Positions 1 to 5,333 of a DNA stretch of 5,333 bases are shown here, piece after piece; within the stretch, counting starts at the first letter, position 1; the number at the start of each line of letters is the position of its first letter. Both the position numbers and the translations under genes were made by a program. This stretch comes from Bacteroidota bacterium. GTDB taxonomy: Bacteria > Bacteroidota > Bacteroidia > B-17B0 > Aurantibacillaceae. Below the pieces are notes generated by a model, which worked only from the letters and a program-made list of their open reading frames with translations, was not told the DNA's origin and did no database searches. The stretch spans positions 1 through 5,333 of the forward strand of contig CANFQR010000129.1 of NCBI GenBank assembly GCA_947449125.1, read 5' to 3'.

Positions 1-48
1 ATTTTACCGATAAACTATTGATTCACATTTTTTTTACCTTTAAGACTT
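1..48. other. Leader region before the first gene, no confident feature
   Basis: The 48 bases before the GTG start hold no convincing promoter: TACCTTTA at 35-42 misses the -7 consensus at its last base, and the nearest TTG is too close. The short frame ending at TGA 19-21 could be the tail of an upstream gene, but six codons are too few to judge. Confidence 0.3.
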
Positions 49-918
49 GTGAAATATTTGGTTAGCTATACTTTTATTTTGCTGACATTTTTATTGAAAA
101 GTCAGGATAAAATATATTTAGTTAACGGAGAAACCAAAACAGGAACTCTGACAAAATTAGGAGAGGAATTTATTACAATTAAAACATCAATCATTGACAG
201 TACAGAGATTCATAAATCAAGTATTTTAATTATTGAATTTGAAAACGGTAAGGTTCAAAAAATAAACGCAGCCGAGAAAGATGTTTTAATTAAGATTAGC
301 GAAAGCCCCGAAATTAATTTTAATTTACCTGCTAAAGCCGATGTTTTTTGTAATGATATATCTATAAACACATTGGCCTTTTGCAATGCAGATTTTTCAG
401 CATTTTATGAAAGGTTTGTGTTTCACGAAAAAATAGGATTGGGAGTTATGGGTAGTTATAACTTTAACACAAGAGCAACTGTTTTAAACTCATTTATAGC
501 TTTGCTTAACAACGGCAAAAAAAATTATGATTTAGGCGGCTTTATAAATTTTTACCCTCTTGAATTTGAAAAAAATCATTTTTTACATTTTGGTATTATG
601 TATAAATACATGACTTTTAGTTATAGTAGTATCAAATTAACCAATAATATTGGGGGTAATCAAGGGGCAGCTATTTCTACATACAGCTCAGCAAAAGGAT
701 TTCAATCGGCCACCATGTTAACTACTGGCAGTTACTCACGATTTAATAATAATTTTTTTATTAAAACAATTTTTGGCTTGGGTACTTTTAAATTAAAAAA
801 TGATTATTTGGAACAATATAATTTACTGTCAAATAATAATAAAAATAATGCGCAAAGTAACACAACTTATATTTTGCCAAAAATGTACATCGGAATTAAT
901 TTAGGTTTTAAAATGTAA
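49..918 (+). CDS. Secreted outer-membrane beta-barrel-like protein, upstream paralogue of a tandem pair
   Basis: A 289-residue protein with no function I can name. Residues 1-19 look like a signal peptide (K2, a hydrophobic run at about 4-16, then KSQ). Residues 20-75 form a small beta-rich domain beginning QDKIYLVNG and ending IIEFENGKV, an N-terminal pattern I associate with Bacteroidota envelope proteins. From about residue 105 to the end, alternating hydrophobic/aromatic strands and the segment AFYERFVFHEKIGLGV resemble the first strands of small outer-membrane beta-barrels. The start is GTG at 49: an in-frame TGA lies at 19-21, no in-frame ATG precedes the signal peptide, and the next candidate (TTG at 58) would lose the basic N-terminus. 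It shares layout and the QDK...EFI.IK pattern with the next gene, whose ATG overlaps its stop by one base. Export and barrel are inferred; the ORF itself is secure. Confidence 0.82.
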   Translation: MKYLVSYTFILLTFLLKSQDKIYLVNGETKTGTLTKLGEEFITIKTSIIDSTEIHKSSILIIEFENGKVQKINAAEKDVLIKISESPEINFNLPAKADVFCNDISINTLAFCNADFSAFYERFVFHEKIGLGVMGSYNFNTRATVLNSFIALLNNGKKNYDLGGFINFYPLEFEKNHFLHFGIMYKYMTFSYSSIKLTNNIGGNQGAAISTYSSAKGFQSATMLTTGSYSRFNNNFFIKTIFGLGTFKLKNDYLEQYNLLSNNNKNNAQSNTTYILPKMYIGINLGFKM

Positions 919-1679
919 TGAAAAATAAAGTTATTATTATCTTTCTTTTTTCACTTAAATTTTCGGCACAGGATAAACTTTTTTTAAAAAATGAGGCGCT
1001 TATAAAAGCCCACGTATACTCCATTTCAAACGAATTTATTTTCATTAAACAAAACGACACTTCACTTATTAACAAGCGTATTCCCAAAACGGATGTTATT
1101 TTAATTGAAAAAGAAAACGGCGATATTTTTATCTTTTCAGAAAAATCAAAAAAAATAATTTCCGAAAAAACAGAAAAACGTTTACCAAAACGGAATGTAA
1201 TTGAAACACAGCCCCTTGGTTTTTTAACAGGTAGAATAAGCTTAGCTTATGAACGATTAAGCAAGAATAATACAATTGGTTTTGTTTTCCCACTATCGTT
1301 AAGCTTTGACCCAATAGGGATAATATACAAACCTACAAATGATTCGACCGGACGCAACTCAATTGAACATATAAAAGGATTTAGTTTTATTAGCGGAATT
1401 GACATTAATTTTTATATAAATGAAAATAAGTTTACGCAATTTTTTGTAGGGCCTCGAATACGCTACGGCAACGATATGTTCTTGAGAGGTATAGAAGTAT
1501 TCACTGCTCAAACGCAATTCGGAATAAAACTAAGCGACGAGAGCAATTGGCTTATTCAACATATTTCAGTAGGTTTTGGATTTGTGAGAATTTTTTCTTC
1601 GCCTGCAGGAACGTTATTAAGCACAAGACAATTATTTGCTTGGGGAAGCCTAAATTACAAGTTAGGTATAAAGTGGTAA
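918..1679 (+). CDS. Secreted outer-membrane beta-barrel-like protein, downstream paralogue of a tandem pair
   Basis: A 253-residue protein of unknown function. Residues 1-18 are a signal peptide (MKNK, hydrophobic core, cleavage near FSAQ). Residues 18-75 repeat the beta-rich domain of the upstream gene: QDKLFLKN, then NEFIFIKQ, then ILIEKENGDI. Residues 80-95 are a Lys/Glu-rich linker. From about residue 103, GRISLAYERLSKNNTIGF and later strands look like an outer-membrane barrel, and the last residue is Trp, in keeping with the terminal aromatic residue typical of such barrels. The ATG at 918 shares its A with the upstream TAA (TAATG), and no Shine-Dalgarno is visible, so coupled re-initiation is likely. 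Sequence similarity to its neighbour is low but follows the same order, suggesting an old tandem duplication. The last 25 bases overlap, on the other strand, the end of an ACC-deaminase-like remnant. Confidence 0.85.
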   Translation: MKNKVIIIFLFSLKFSAQDKLFLKNEALIKAHVYSISNEFIFIKQNDTSLINKRIPKTDVILIEKENGDIFIFSEKSKKIISEKTEKRLPKRNVIETQPLGFLTGRISLAYERLSKNNTIGFVFPLSLSFDPIGIIYKPTNDSTGRNSIEHIKGFSFISGIDINFYINENKFTQFFVGPRIRYGNDMFLRGIEVFTAQTQFGIKLSDESNWLIQHISVGFGFVRIFSSPAGTLLSTRQLFAWGSLNYKLGIKW

Positions 1680-1816
1680 TACTCTTTTAGGTTATACCTT
1701 TTTTCAAACCCTTTATTGCCCTGCAATCCACCGCAATGAATAATTAAAATTTTTGTATTAGGTAAAGTTTTATTCTTTAACAATAAATCAAAAACAGCAT
1801 AAAATAATATACACCA
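1655..1816 (-). pseudogene. 3' remnant of an ACC deaminase / D-cysteine desulfhydrase-like gene (PLP-dependent)
   Basis: Read on the minus strand, this stretch is open from TGG at 1816-1814 to TAA at 1657-1655 and gives WCILFYAVFDLL, then a short linker, then KILIIHCGGLQGNKGFEKR at 1753-1697. The pattern YAVFDLL...KILIIHxGGLQGN is the C-terminal end of the ACC deaminase / D-cysteine desulfhydrase family, fold type II PLP enzymes of about 300 residues. Only about 53 codons survive. An in-frame TAA sits just before them (1819-1817), no usable start precedes the conserved part, and the rest of the enzyme, including the N-terminal part with the PLP-binding lysine, is absent: the DUF2490 gene occupies the place where it should be. 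The family's T in HTGG is C here. Codons at about 1858-1841 in another frame (YVFTG) recall the family's VYTG segment, but that is weak. The remnant is not expected to be expressed as a protein. Confidence 0.7.
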
Positions 1817-1868
1817 TTAGTTGGAAAAAATTATCAAAAATAGCCGGTAAAAACATAAAATAGTTGTA

Positions 1869-2558
1869 TTATAAACTGAGGGTGTAGACTAAACCTAAAA
1901 TATAAATATTCTCTACGTTTGCAACATTAAACTCATTTTGAACAAGGTAATAAAGTGTAAAACTATGCTTATTGTTTAATTCGTAATCTGCGCCTATAAT
2001 ATTTCTAACGCGATGGAATTCGTAATTATATAACATATCGTTGCCTCTCCAAGAACGTATTTGATATCTGAGTTCACATGAAACAAAAGGAGTAATTTTA
2101 GTATGTAAATCGTATTTAATATCTGTTTTAAATCGTAAAAACTGTTCGGGTAATTTTCCTTTTGTGCTTGTTAAAAAATCTTGCACCTCAATTTGATATC
2201 TCACCCTCTCGGCGAGGATAATATTATTAAATTTCTTTTTTAGTGTTGCATCTAAACTAAGCCTATGCCTGTAGCTAAGAGTATTGTTAAATCTCATTTT
2301 TTGAATGGCTCTGTAAGAAGGGCTTAACTTGAAGAACTTATTAATTTTATAATCAATTCCAATATTTGTGTAAAATAAATTAACACGTTGAAAATTTTCG
2401 CGCAACCTTAGTTCTTGATCAATAACAACTGAAATTCTTTTATTTATTTTTTTTTGCAGCGTAAAAGTGCTCCACATACCAGCATCATTTTCTACTTGAG
2501 CAAAAAACTGCAAACTAAATAATGAAGCCAAACAAATTATAGTGAAAATGTTTTTCAA
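1869..2558 (-). CDS. DUF2490 family outer-membrane protein
   Basis: A 229-residue protein matching the DUF2490 family, widespread in Bacteroidota and of unknown function. Residues 1-20 are a signal peptide (MKNIFTIICLASLFSLQFFA, then Q). The mature part opens with NDAGMWSTFTLQKKINKR, the family's usual D.G.W start, followed by IDQELRLRENF and NIGIDYKINKFFKLSPSYR, and then regularly spaced charged and aromatic beta strands ending LGLVYTLSL. Length and composition suit a small outer-membrane barrel of about 10-12 strands. The start is TTG at 2558-2556: it follows the stop of the upstream lipoprotein gene after one base (TAA-T-TTG), and the first in-frame ATG (Met28) lies beyond the signal peptide and would destroy it. 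The tight spacing implies one transcript with the lipoprotein and probably coupled translation. Downstream lies only the enzyme remnant. Confidence 0.88.
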   Translation of the reverse strand: MKNIFTIICLASLFSLQFFAQVENDAGMWSTFTLQKKINKRISVVIDQELRLRENFQRVNLFYTNIGIDYKINKFFKLSPSYRAIQKMRFNNTLSYRHRLSLDATLKKKFNNIILAERVRYQIEVQDFLTSTKGKLPEQFLRFKTDIKYDLHTKITPFVSCELRYQIRSWRGNDMLYNYEFHRVRNIIGADYELNNKHSFTLYYLVQNEFNVANVENIYILGLVYTLSL

Positions 2559-2559
2559 A

Positions 2560-2973
2560 TTATTTTACAATAACTAAATCATTTAAATTCACTACTTCCT
2601 TTCTTTCTTTTATCTCTACTTCAACAAGCGTTTCTTTTGGTACGTTTAAAGAAGGTTTTGTAATATCTTTCCCAATAGCGTAAACTTTGTATTTTCCTTT
2701 GCGCAAATAATTAAATGTAAACGTGCCGTCATTGGTGGTTCTTACATTATCACCAACTTCATTATTGTCACCATAAGTAATGTAAACATATTCTCCGGGT
2801 AAATAGTATTCGGACAGTAATACTGTAAAAGTAGGATCATAATTTTTAACATAAAGCCGTCCTTTTATTGTGGCAAATCCACCCTCTCCAGGTTGTTTTT
2901 TACAACTACTTATTAAGTAAATAAAAAAACAAGCAAAAATTATTTTAGGAAATAGTCTTGATATTGAATACAT
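2560..2973 (-). CDS. Lipoprotein with carboxypeptidase regulatory-like (Ig-like) domain
   Basis: A 137-residue predicted lipoprotein. Residues 7-23 are hydrophobic and end in a lipobox, LISSC, with lipidated Cys24; KKQPGEGG follows as a flexible tether. There is no acidic cluster after the cysteine of the kind linked to surface export in some Bacteroidota, so its membrane face is undetermined. Residues 33-137 form one beta-sandwich domain of the carboxypeptidase-regulatory-like type: ATIKGRLYVKN, then YVYITYGDNNE, then TTNDGTFTFNYLRKGKYKVYAI, the usual DG.F.F..L..G.Y.V signature, then a last strand VNLNDLVIVK. Such domains are structural or binding modules, and no catalytic residues are seen. 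It is the first gene of a minus-strand operon with the DUF2490 gene one base downstream, so the two products may act together in the envelope (inference). The ATG gives a complete type II signal peptide. Confidence 0.86.
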   Translation of the reverse strand: MYSISRLFPKIIFACFFIYLISSCKKQPGEGGFATIKGRLYVKNYDPTFTVLLSEYYLPGEYVYITYGDNNEVGDNVRTTNDGTFTFNYLRKGKYKVYAIGKDITKPSLNVPKETLVEVEIKERKEVVNLNDLVIVK

Positions 2974-3008
2974 AGCAATGAAAATTATATCTTAATTCGT
3001 TTTTTTAA

Positions 3009-3042
3009 TTGTCAAAATTATATTATTAAACCATTAAATTTG
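3009..3042 (+). promoter_or_regulatory. Candidate Bacteroidota-type promoter for the gene at 3125
   Basis: A perfect TAnnTTTG -7 box (TAAATTTG) lies at 3035-3042, with a TTG -33 element at 3009-3011. The 23-base gap is at the upper end of the range reported for Bacteroidota. Transcription would start near 3049, leaving a leader of about 75 bases before the ATG at 3125. The window is AT-rich, so a chance match is possible, but the intergenic position and orientation fit. Confidence 0.4.
3013..3020 (-). promoter_or_regulatory. Candidate -7 box for the lipoprotein/DUF2490 operon
   Basis: On the minus strand 3020-3013 reads TAATTTTG, a perfect TAnnTTTG match. It would start transcription near 3006, about 33 bases before the lipoprotein ATG at 2973. 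No TTG is found at the expected -33 distance, which weakens the call. The box is one base from the -33 element of the opposing promoter, so the two could compete for polymerase. Confidence 0.3.
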
Positions 3043-3124
3043 TGTTAAATATATTAATTTATTATAACCGATCAATTAAACTTCCAGCATTCATGAGCAT
3101 TAACAAACAATATAAAATAGATTT

Positions 3125-3757
3125 ATGAGGTCGTTTTTAATTATTCTATTCATGTGTTTTTGTTTTACTTTAATTTATCCACAAACTTTTACCGAAAGTG
3201 CTTTTAATGCTAGTAAATGCGCTGTAGATACAAGTGAAAAGAATGAACTGCTCCAACTATGCAATAATACTTTTGAAAGATTATTAATGGTTTCGCAAAA
3301 TGACAGTTCTATTTTATTTTACAATGTCTTATGTCAAACCAAAATGGCTTATCTAGCGCTACAGACAAACACATTAAGCGCCATGAATTATTTAAATAAT
3401 ACAAAAACACAACTTAATTATTTGGATTCAAACTTCCGTTTCGGCATAGAAACTAAAATTATCTCATTGTTTCAAAAAATTATTGCTCATAAAGCTAATA
3501 GCATAAAAGCTAACAACTTAATAGCTTTTGATAAAGAAATTGAAATTTTTTATTTTAAAAACAAACAAACTGCTCGTGCAAATTTAGTTTATGCATTTTA
3601 TCTCTATCATTTAAAAAAAACACAAAAAAAAGTAACTGAAAATTTATTAAAAACGTCGCTTGTTTTGTTTGAAAAGGAGGAGTCGTTGAAATTACCTGTT
3701 AACTGGGGCAAACATTTGGGGAAAAATTTACTTAACAGTTTAAAACAAATGAATTAG
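3125..3757 (+). CDS. Secreted all-helical TPR-like protein
   Basis: A 210-residue exported protein. Residues 1-20 are a signal peptide (MRSFLIILFMCFCFTLIYPQ); the absence of a lipobox at the end suggests cleavage near Q20. The mature part is alpha-helical. LQLCNNTFERLLMVSQND (43-60), SSILFYNVLCQTKMAYLAL (61-79) and LSAMNYLNNTKTQLNYL (84-100) look like paired helices, and the C-terminus has PVNWGKHLGKNLL (191-203). I recognise this order (NTFERI, then a Tyr-rich A-helix, then a final P.WG) from a Bacteroidota group of small TPR-like secreted proteins. This copy has lost the usual run of tyrosines and the N.R...L segment is poorly kept, so it is a divergent member. Function is unknown; a protein-binding scaffold is the likeliest guess. 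It is monocistronic: a promoter candidate lies upstream and a terminator at 3806-3834. Confidence 0.82.
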   Translation: MRSFLIILFMCFCFTLIYPQTFTESAFNASKCAVDTSEKNELLQLCNNTFERLLMVSQNDSSILFYNVLCQTKMAYLALQTNTLSAMNYLNNTKTQLNYLDSNFRFGIETKIISLFQKIIAHKANSIKANNLIAFDKEIEIFYFKNKQTARANLVYAFYLYHLKKTQKKVTENLLKTSLVLFEKEESLKLPVNWGKHLGKNLLNSLKQMN

Positions 3758-3805
3758 GAGAGTAATTAAACAATTGTAAAGAGTCTAATTTTTTTTAGCT
3801 ACAAG

Positions 3806-3834
3806 AAGTATTCAAATTGTGAATATTTTTTTTT
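3806..3834 (+). terminator. Rho-independent terminator after the helical-protein gene
   Basis: TATTCA at 3809-3814 and TGAATA at 3820-3825 form a perfect six-pair stem around the loop AATTG. It can extend to nine pairs using 3806-3808 (AAG, with one G-U pair) against the start of the T run. Nine consecutive T follow at 3826-3834. The stem is AT-rich and so weak, but it sits about 50 bases after the stop at 3757 and about 60 bases before the next start, where a terminator is expected. Confidence 0.6.
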
Positions 3835-3897
3835 ATAAAACCTTTAAAATTTTACTTTTTAATTAAATTAATTGTTATTTCAGTGTTATCTTTATAA

Positions 3898-5333
3898 ATG
3901 TTAAATAAGTTAAAAATGAAATTATTAATTAACCTATCGGAGAAAATTAGTTCTTCAAAAAAATATTTCAATTATTTGTTATTTCTTTTGTTTGCAAATT
4001 TTACTTCTGCTCAAGTTCTTATTAACGAATATTCAACGTCTAACCTGACAAGTTTTACCGATAATTTTGGAAGCACCGAAGATTTTATTGAACTCTTTAA
4101 TACGTCTGCCACTCCATTCAATTTAACAGGTTATCATTTAAGTGATAAAATTTCAAATCCTGGGAAGTTTACGTTTGGCAATGTAACCATTAATGGTAAT
4201 AGTTTTTTAAGAATTTGGGCATCTGGCAGAGGAATTAACTCGGGTGCAAATTTGCACGCAAATTTTAATTTAAAGCAATGCAATGGAGATAAAATTTTTT
4301 TTACGAATCCTACTTTCACAATTTTAGATTCAGTTACCTTACAACGCACACAGGTAGGTCATTCTCGAGGACGAACTACCAATGGCGCTGCAACATGGAG
4401 TTTGTTTATAAACCCAACACCTAACGCGTCTAATAACACAGCTACTCCTTACTTAGGTTATGCTCCAACCCCAACTCTTAGCGTACCGGCTGGTTTTTAT
4501 TCAGCTGGCCAAAATGTTAGCATTGCGAGTTCAGGTACTGGTGTTACAGTTAGGTGCACTACTAATGGCAGTGAGCCAATCCCAACCTCATTGCTTTATA
4601 CTGGTCCAATATCTGTTCCAACCACCAGTGTGGTGCGGGCAAGAGCATTTAGTACAAACTCATTGGTGCTTCCAAGTTTTATAGAAAGTAATACATACTT
4701 TATCAATGTATCGCATTCGGTAAATGTAATCTCAATTTTTGCTGATAACATTCAAACCTTGATGGCTGGTACTCAAATTGTTCCTCGAACAGGTATTGAA
4801 TATTTTGATGAGTCTGGTGCTCTTAAAACAGAAGGTTATGGACAGACTAACAAACATGGTAACGACTCTTGGAATTATGCGCAAAGAGGAATCGACTTTA
4901 TAGCTAGAGATGAATATGGTTATAACGATGCGTTAAAACATAAAATTTTTAATTCAAAAAATAGAAATAAATTTCAACGATTGATAATTAAAGCGGCTGC
5001 TAACGATAATTATCCGTTTTCAGGAAATACAAACGCAAACACTTTAGGTGGAGCTCATATTCGGGACCAATACGTACATACAGTTTCACAAAAAGCAAAA
5101 TTACACATAGATGAGCGTACGTGGGCGCCAGGAATTCTTTATGTAAATGGTCAGTATTGGGGTGTTTACGATTTTAGAGAAAAAGTGGATGATGAAGATT
5201 TTACGGAACATTATTTCAACACCAAAAAAGACTCCGTACAATTTTTACAAACATGGGGTGGTACCTGGGCAGCTTATGGCGGACCGCAAGCAATAACTGA
5301 CTGGAACACATTTAAAAATTATGTAGCTGCTAA
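3898..5333 (+). CDS. Secreted CotH-family protein with lamin-tail and chitobiase-like domains, 3' end outside window
   Basis: The reading frame is open for 478 codons and leaves the window without a stop. Residues 1-38 are a long signal peptide (hydrophobic core YLLFLLFANFTSA, cleavage before Q39). Residues 39 to about 180 are a lamin-tail domain: QVLINEYSTSN, then DFIELFNTS, FNLTGYHLSD and FLRIWASGRG. Residues about 190-270 are a chitobiase/hexosaminidase C-terminal-type beta module (PTPTLSVPAGFYSAGQ, then VRCTTNGSEP, then VVRARAF). From about 275 the CotH domain begins; it shows GAHIRDQYVHT and ILYVNGQYWGVYDFREK at 413-429. B. subtilis CotH is an atypical kinase of spore-coat proteins; the catalytic aspartates expected further on are not in view, so activity is untested here. 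Similar proteins usually end in a type IX secretion sorting domain. ATG 3898 directly follows an in-frame TAA; ATG 3916 is an equally plausible start with a shorter N-terminus. Confidence 0.92.
   Translation, partial: MLNKLKMKLLINLSEKISSSKKYFNYLLFLLFANFTSAQVLINEYSTSNLTSFTDNFGSTEDFIELFNTSATPFNLTGYHLSDKISNPGKFTFGNVTINGNSFLRIWASGRGINSGANLHANFNLKQCNGDKIFFTNPTFTILDSVTLQRTQVGHSRGRTTNGAATWSLFINPTPNASNNTATPYLGYAPTPTLSVPAGFYSAGQNVSIASSGTGVTVRCTTNGSEPIPTSLLYTGPISVPTTSVVRARAFSTNSLVLPSFIESNTYFINVSHSVNVISIFADNIQTLMAGTQIVPRTGIEYFDESGALKTEGYGQTNKHGNDSWNYAQRGIDFIARDEYGYNDALKHKIFNSKNRNKFQRLIIKAAANDNYPFSGNTNANTLGGAHIRDQYVHTVSQKAKLHIDERTWAPGILYVNGQYWGVYDFREKVDDEDFTEHYFNTKKDSVQFLQTWGGTWAAYGGPQAITDWNTFKNYVAA

Noticed and set aside
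1129..1314. Minus-strand frame of 61 codons
   Set aside because: It lies wholly inside the second paralogue, antisense to well-supported coding sequence, and its translation shows no recognisable domain.
1689..1704. Possible terminator AGGT-TAT-ACCT followed by T6 after the second paralogue
   Set aside because: The stem is only four pairs with a three-base loop, and the bases are explained by codons of the enzyme remnant; too weak to call.
1785..1853. Short minus-strand frame of about 22 codons starting with ATG after the DUF2490 gene
   Set aside because: It is short, hydrophobic by AT-rich composition, and overlaps the remnant's frame without any supporting signal.
3755..3797. TTAG...CTAA pairing before the T8 run directly after the helical-protein gene
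   Set aside because: Only four base pairs form and the intervening bases do not pair; the hairpin at 3806-3834 is much better.
3872..3894. TTG plus TATCTTTA as a promoter for the CotH-family gene
   Set aside because: The -7 box has a mismatch at the G, the spacing is only 12 bases, and transcription would start at or after the ATG at 3898.
4134..4349. Minus-strand frame of 71 codons
   Set aside because: It is antisense to the lamin-tail domain of the CotH-family gene, which explains this stretch fully.
4460..4684. Plus-strand frame of 74 codons rich in Leu, Gln and Val
   Set aside because: It is an off-frame reading of the chitobiase-like module, whose own frame gives clear family motifs.

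Overview
The window is very AT-rich (roughly 70% A+T by eye) and points to a member of the Bacteroidota, probably Flavobacteriales or a relative. Three things support this. The proteins belong to families common in that phylum: a DUF2490 outer-membrane protein, a lipoprotein with a carboxypeptidase-regulatory-like fold, and a lamin-tail/chitobiase-like/CotH secreted protein. The starts lack Shine-Dalgarno sequences. One intergenic region carries TAnnTTTG boxes, the Bacteroidota -7 promoter motif. Species cannot be told from the sequence alone.

Layout. (1) 49-1679, plus strand: two tandem, distantly paralogous envelope proteins. Each has a signal peptide, a small beta-rich N-terminal domain that begins QDK, and a C-terminal part that looks like an outer-membrane beta-barrel. 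They overlap by one base (TAATG) and are probably translationally coupled. (2) 1655-1816, minus strand: the decayed 3' end of a gene of the ACC deaminase / D-cysteine desulfhydrase family. It lies in what would otherwise look like an empty spacer, and its stop is inside the end of the second paralogue. (3) 1869-2973, minus strand: a two-gene operon of a lipoprotein followed one base later by a DUF2490 protein that starts at TTG. (4) 2974-3124: a divergent promoter region. (5) 3125-3757, plus strand: a secreted, all-helical, TPR-like protein, followed by a clear hairpin plus nine-T terminator at 3806-3834. (6) 3898 to the window end, plus strand: the first 478 codons of a secreted CotH-family protein, cut off by the window edge.

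How the genes relate. Every intact gene encodes a product with an export signal, so this is an envelope/secretome neighbourhood. The two operons are plausible co-expression units, but nothing ties all genes to one pathway. I find no tRNA, rRNA, CRISPR array, insertion sequence or defence system. The least expected item is the ACC-deaminase-like gene remnant; I see no strong case for a wholly new system.
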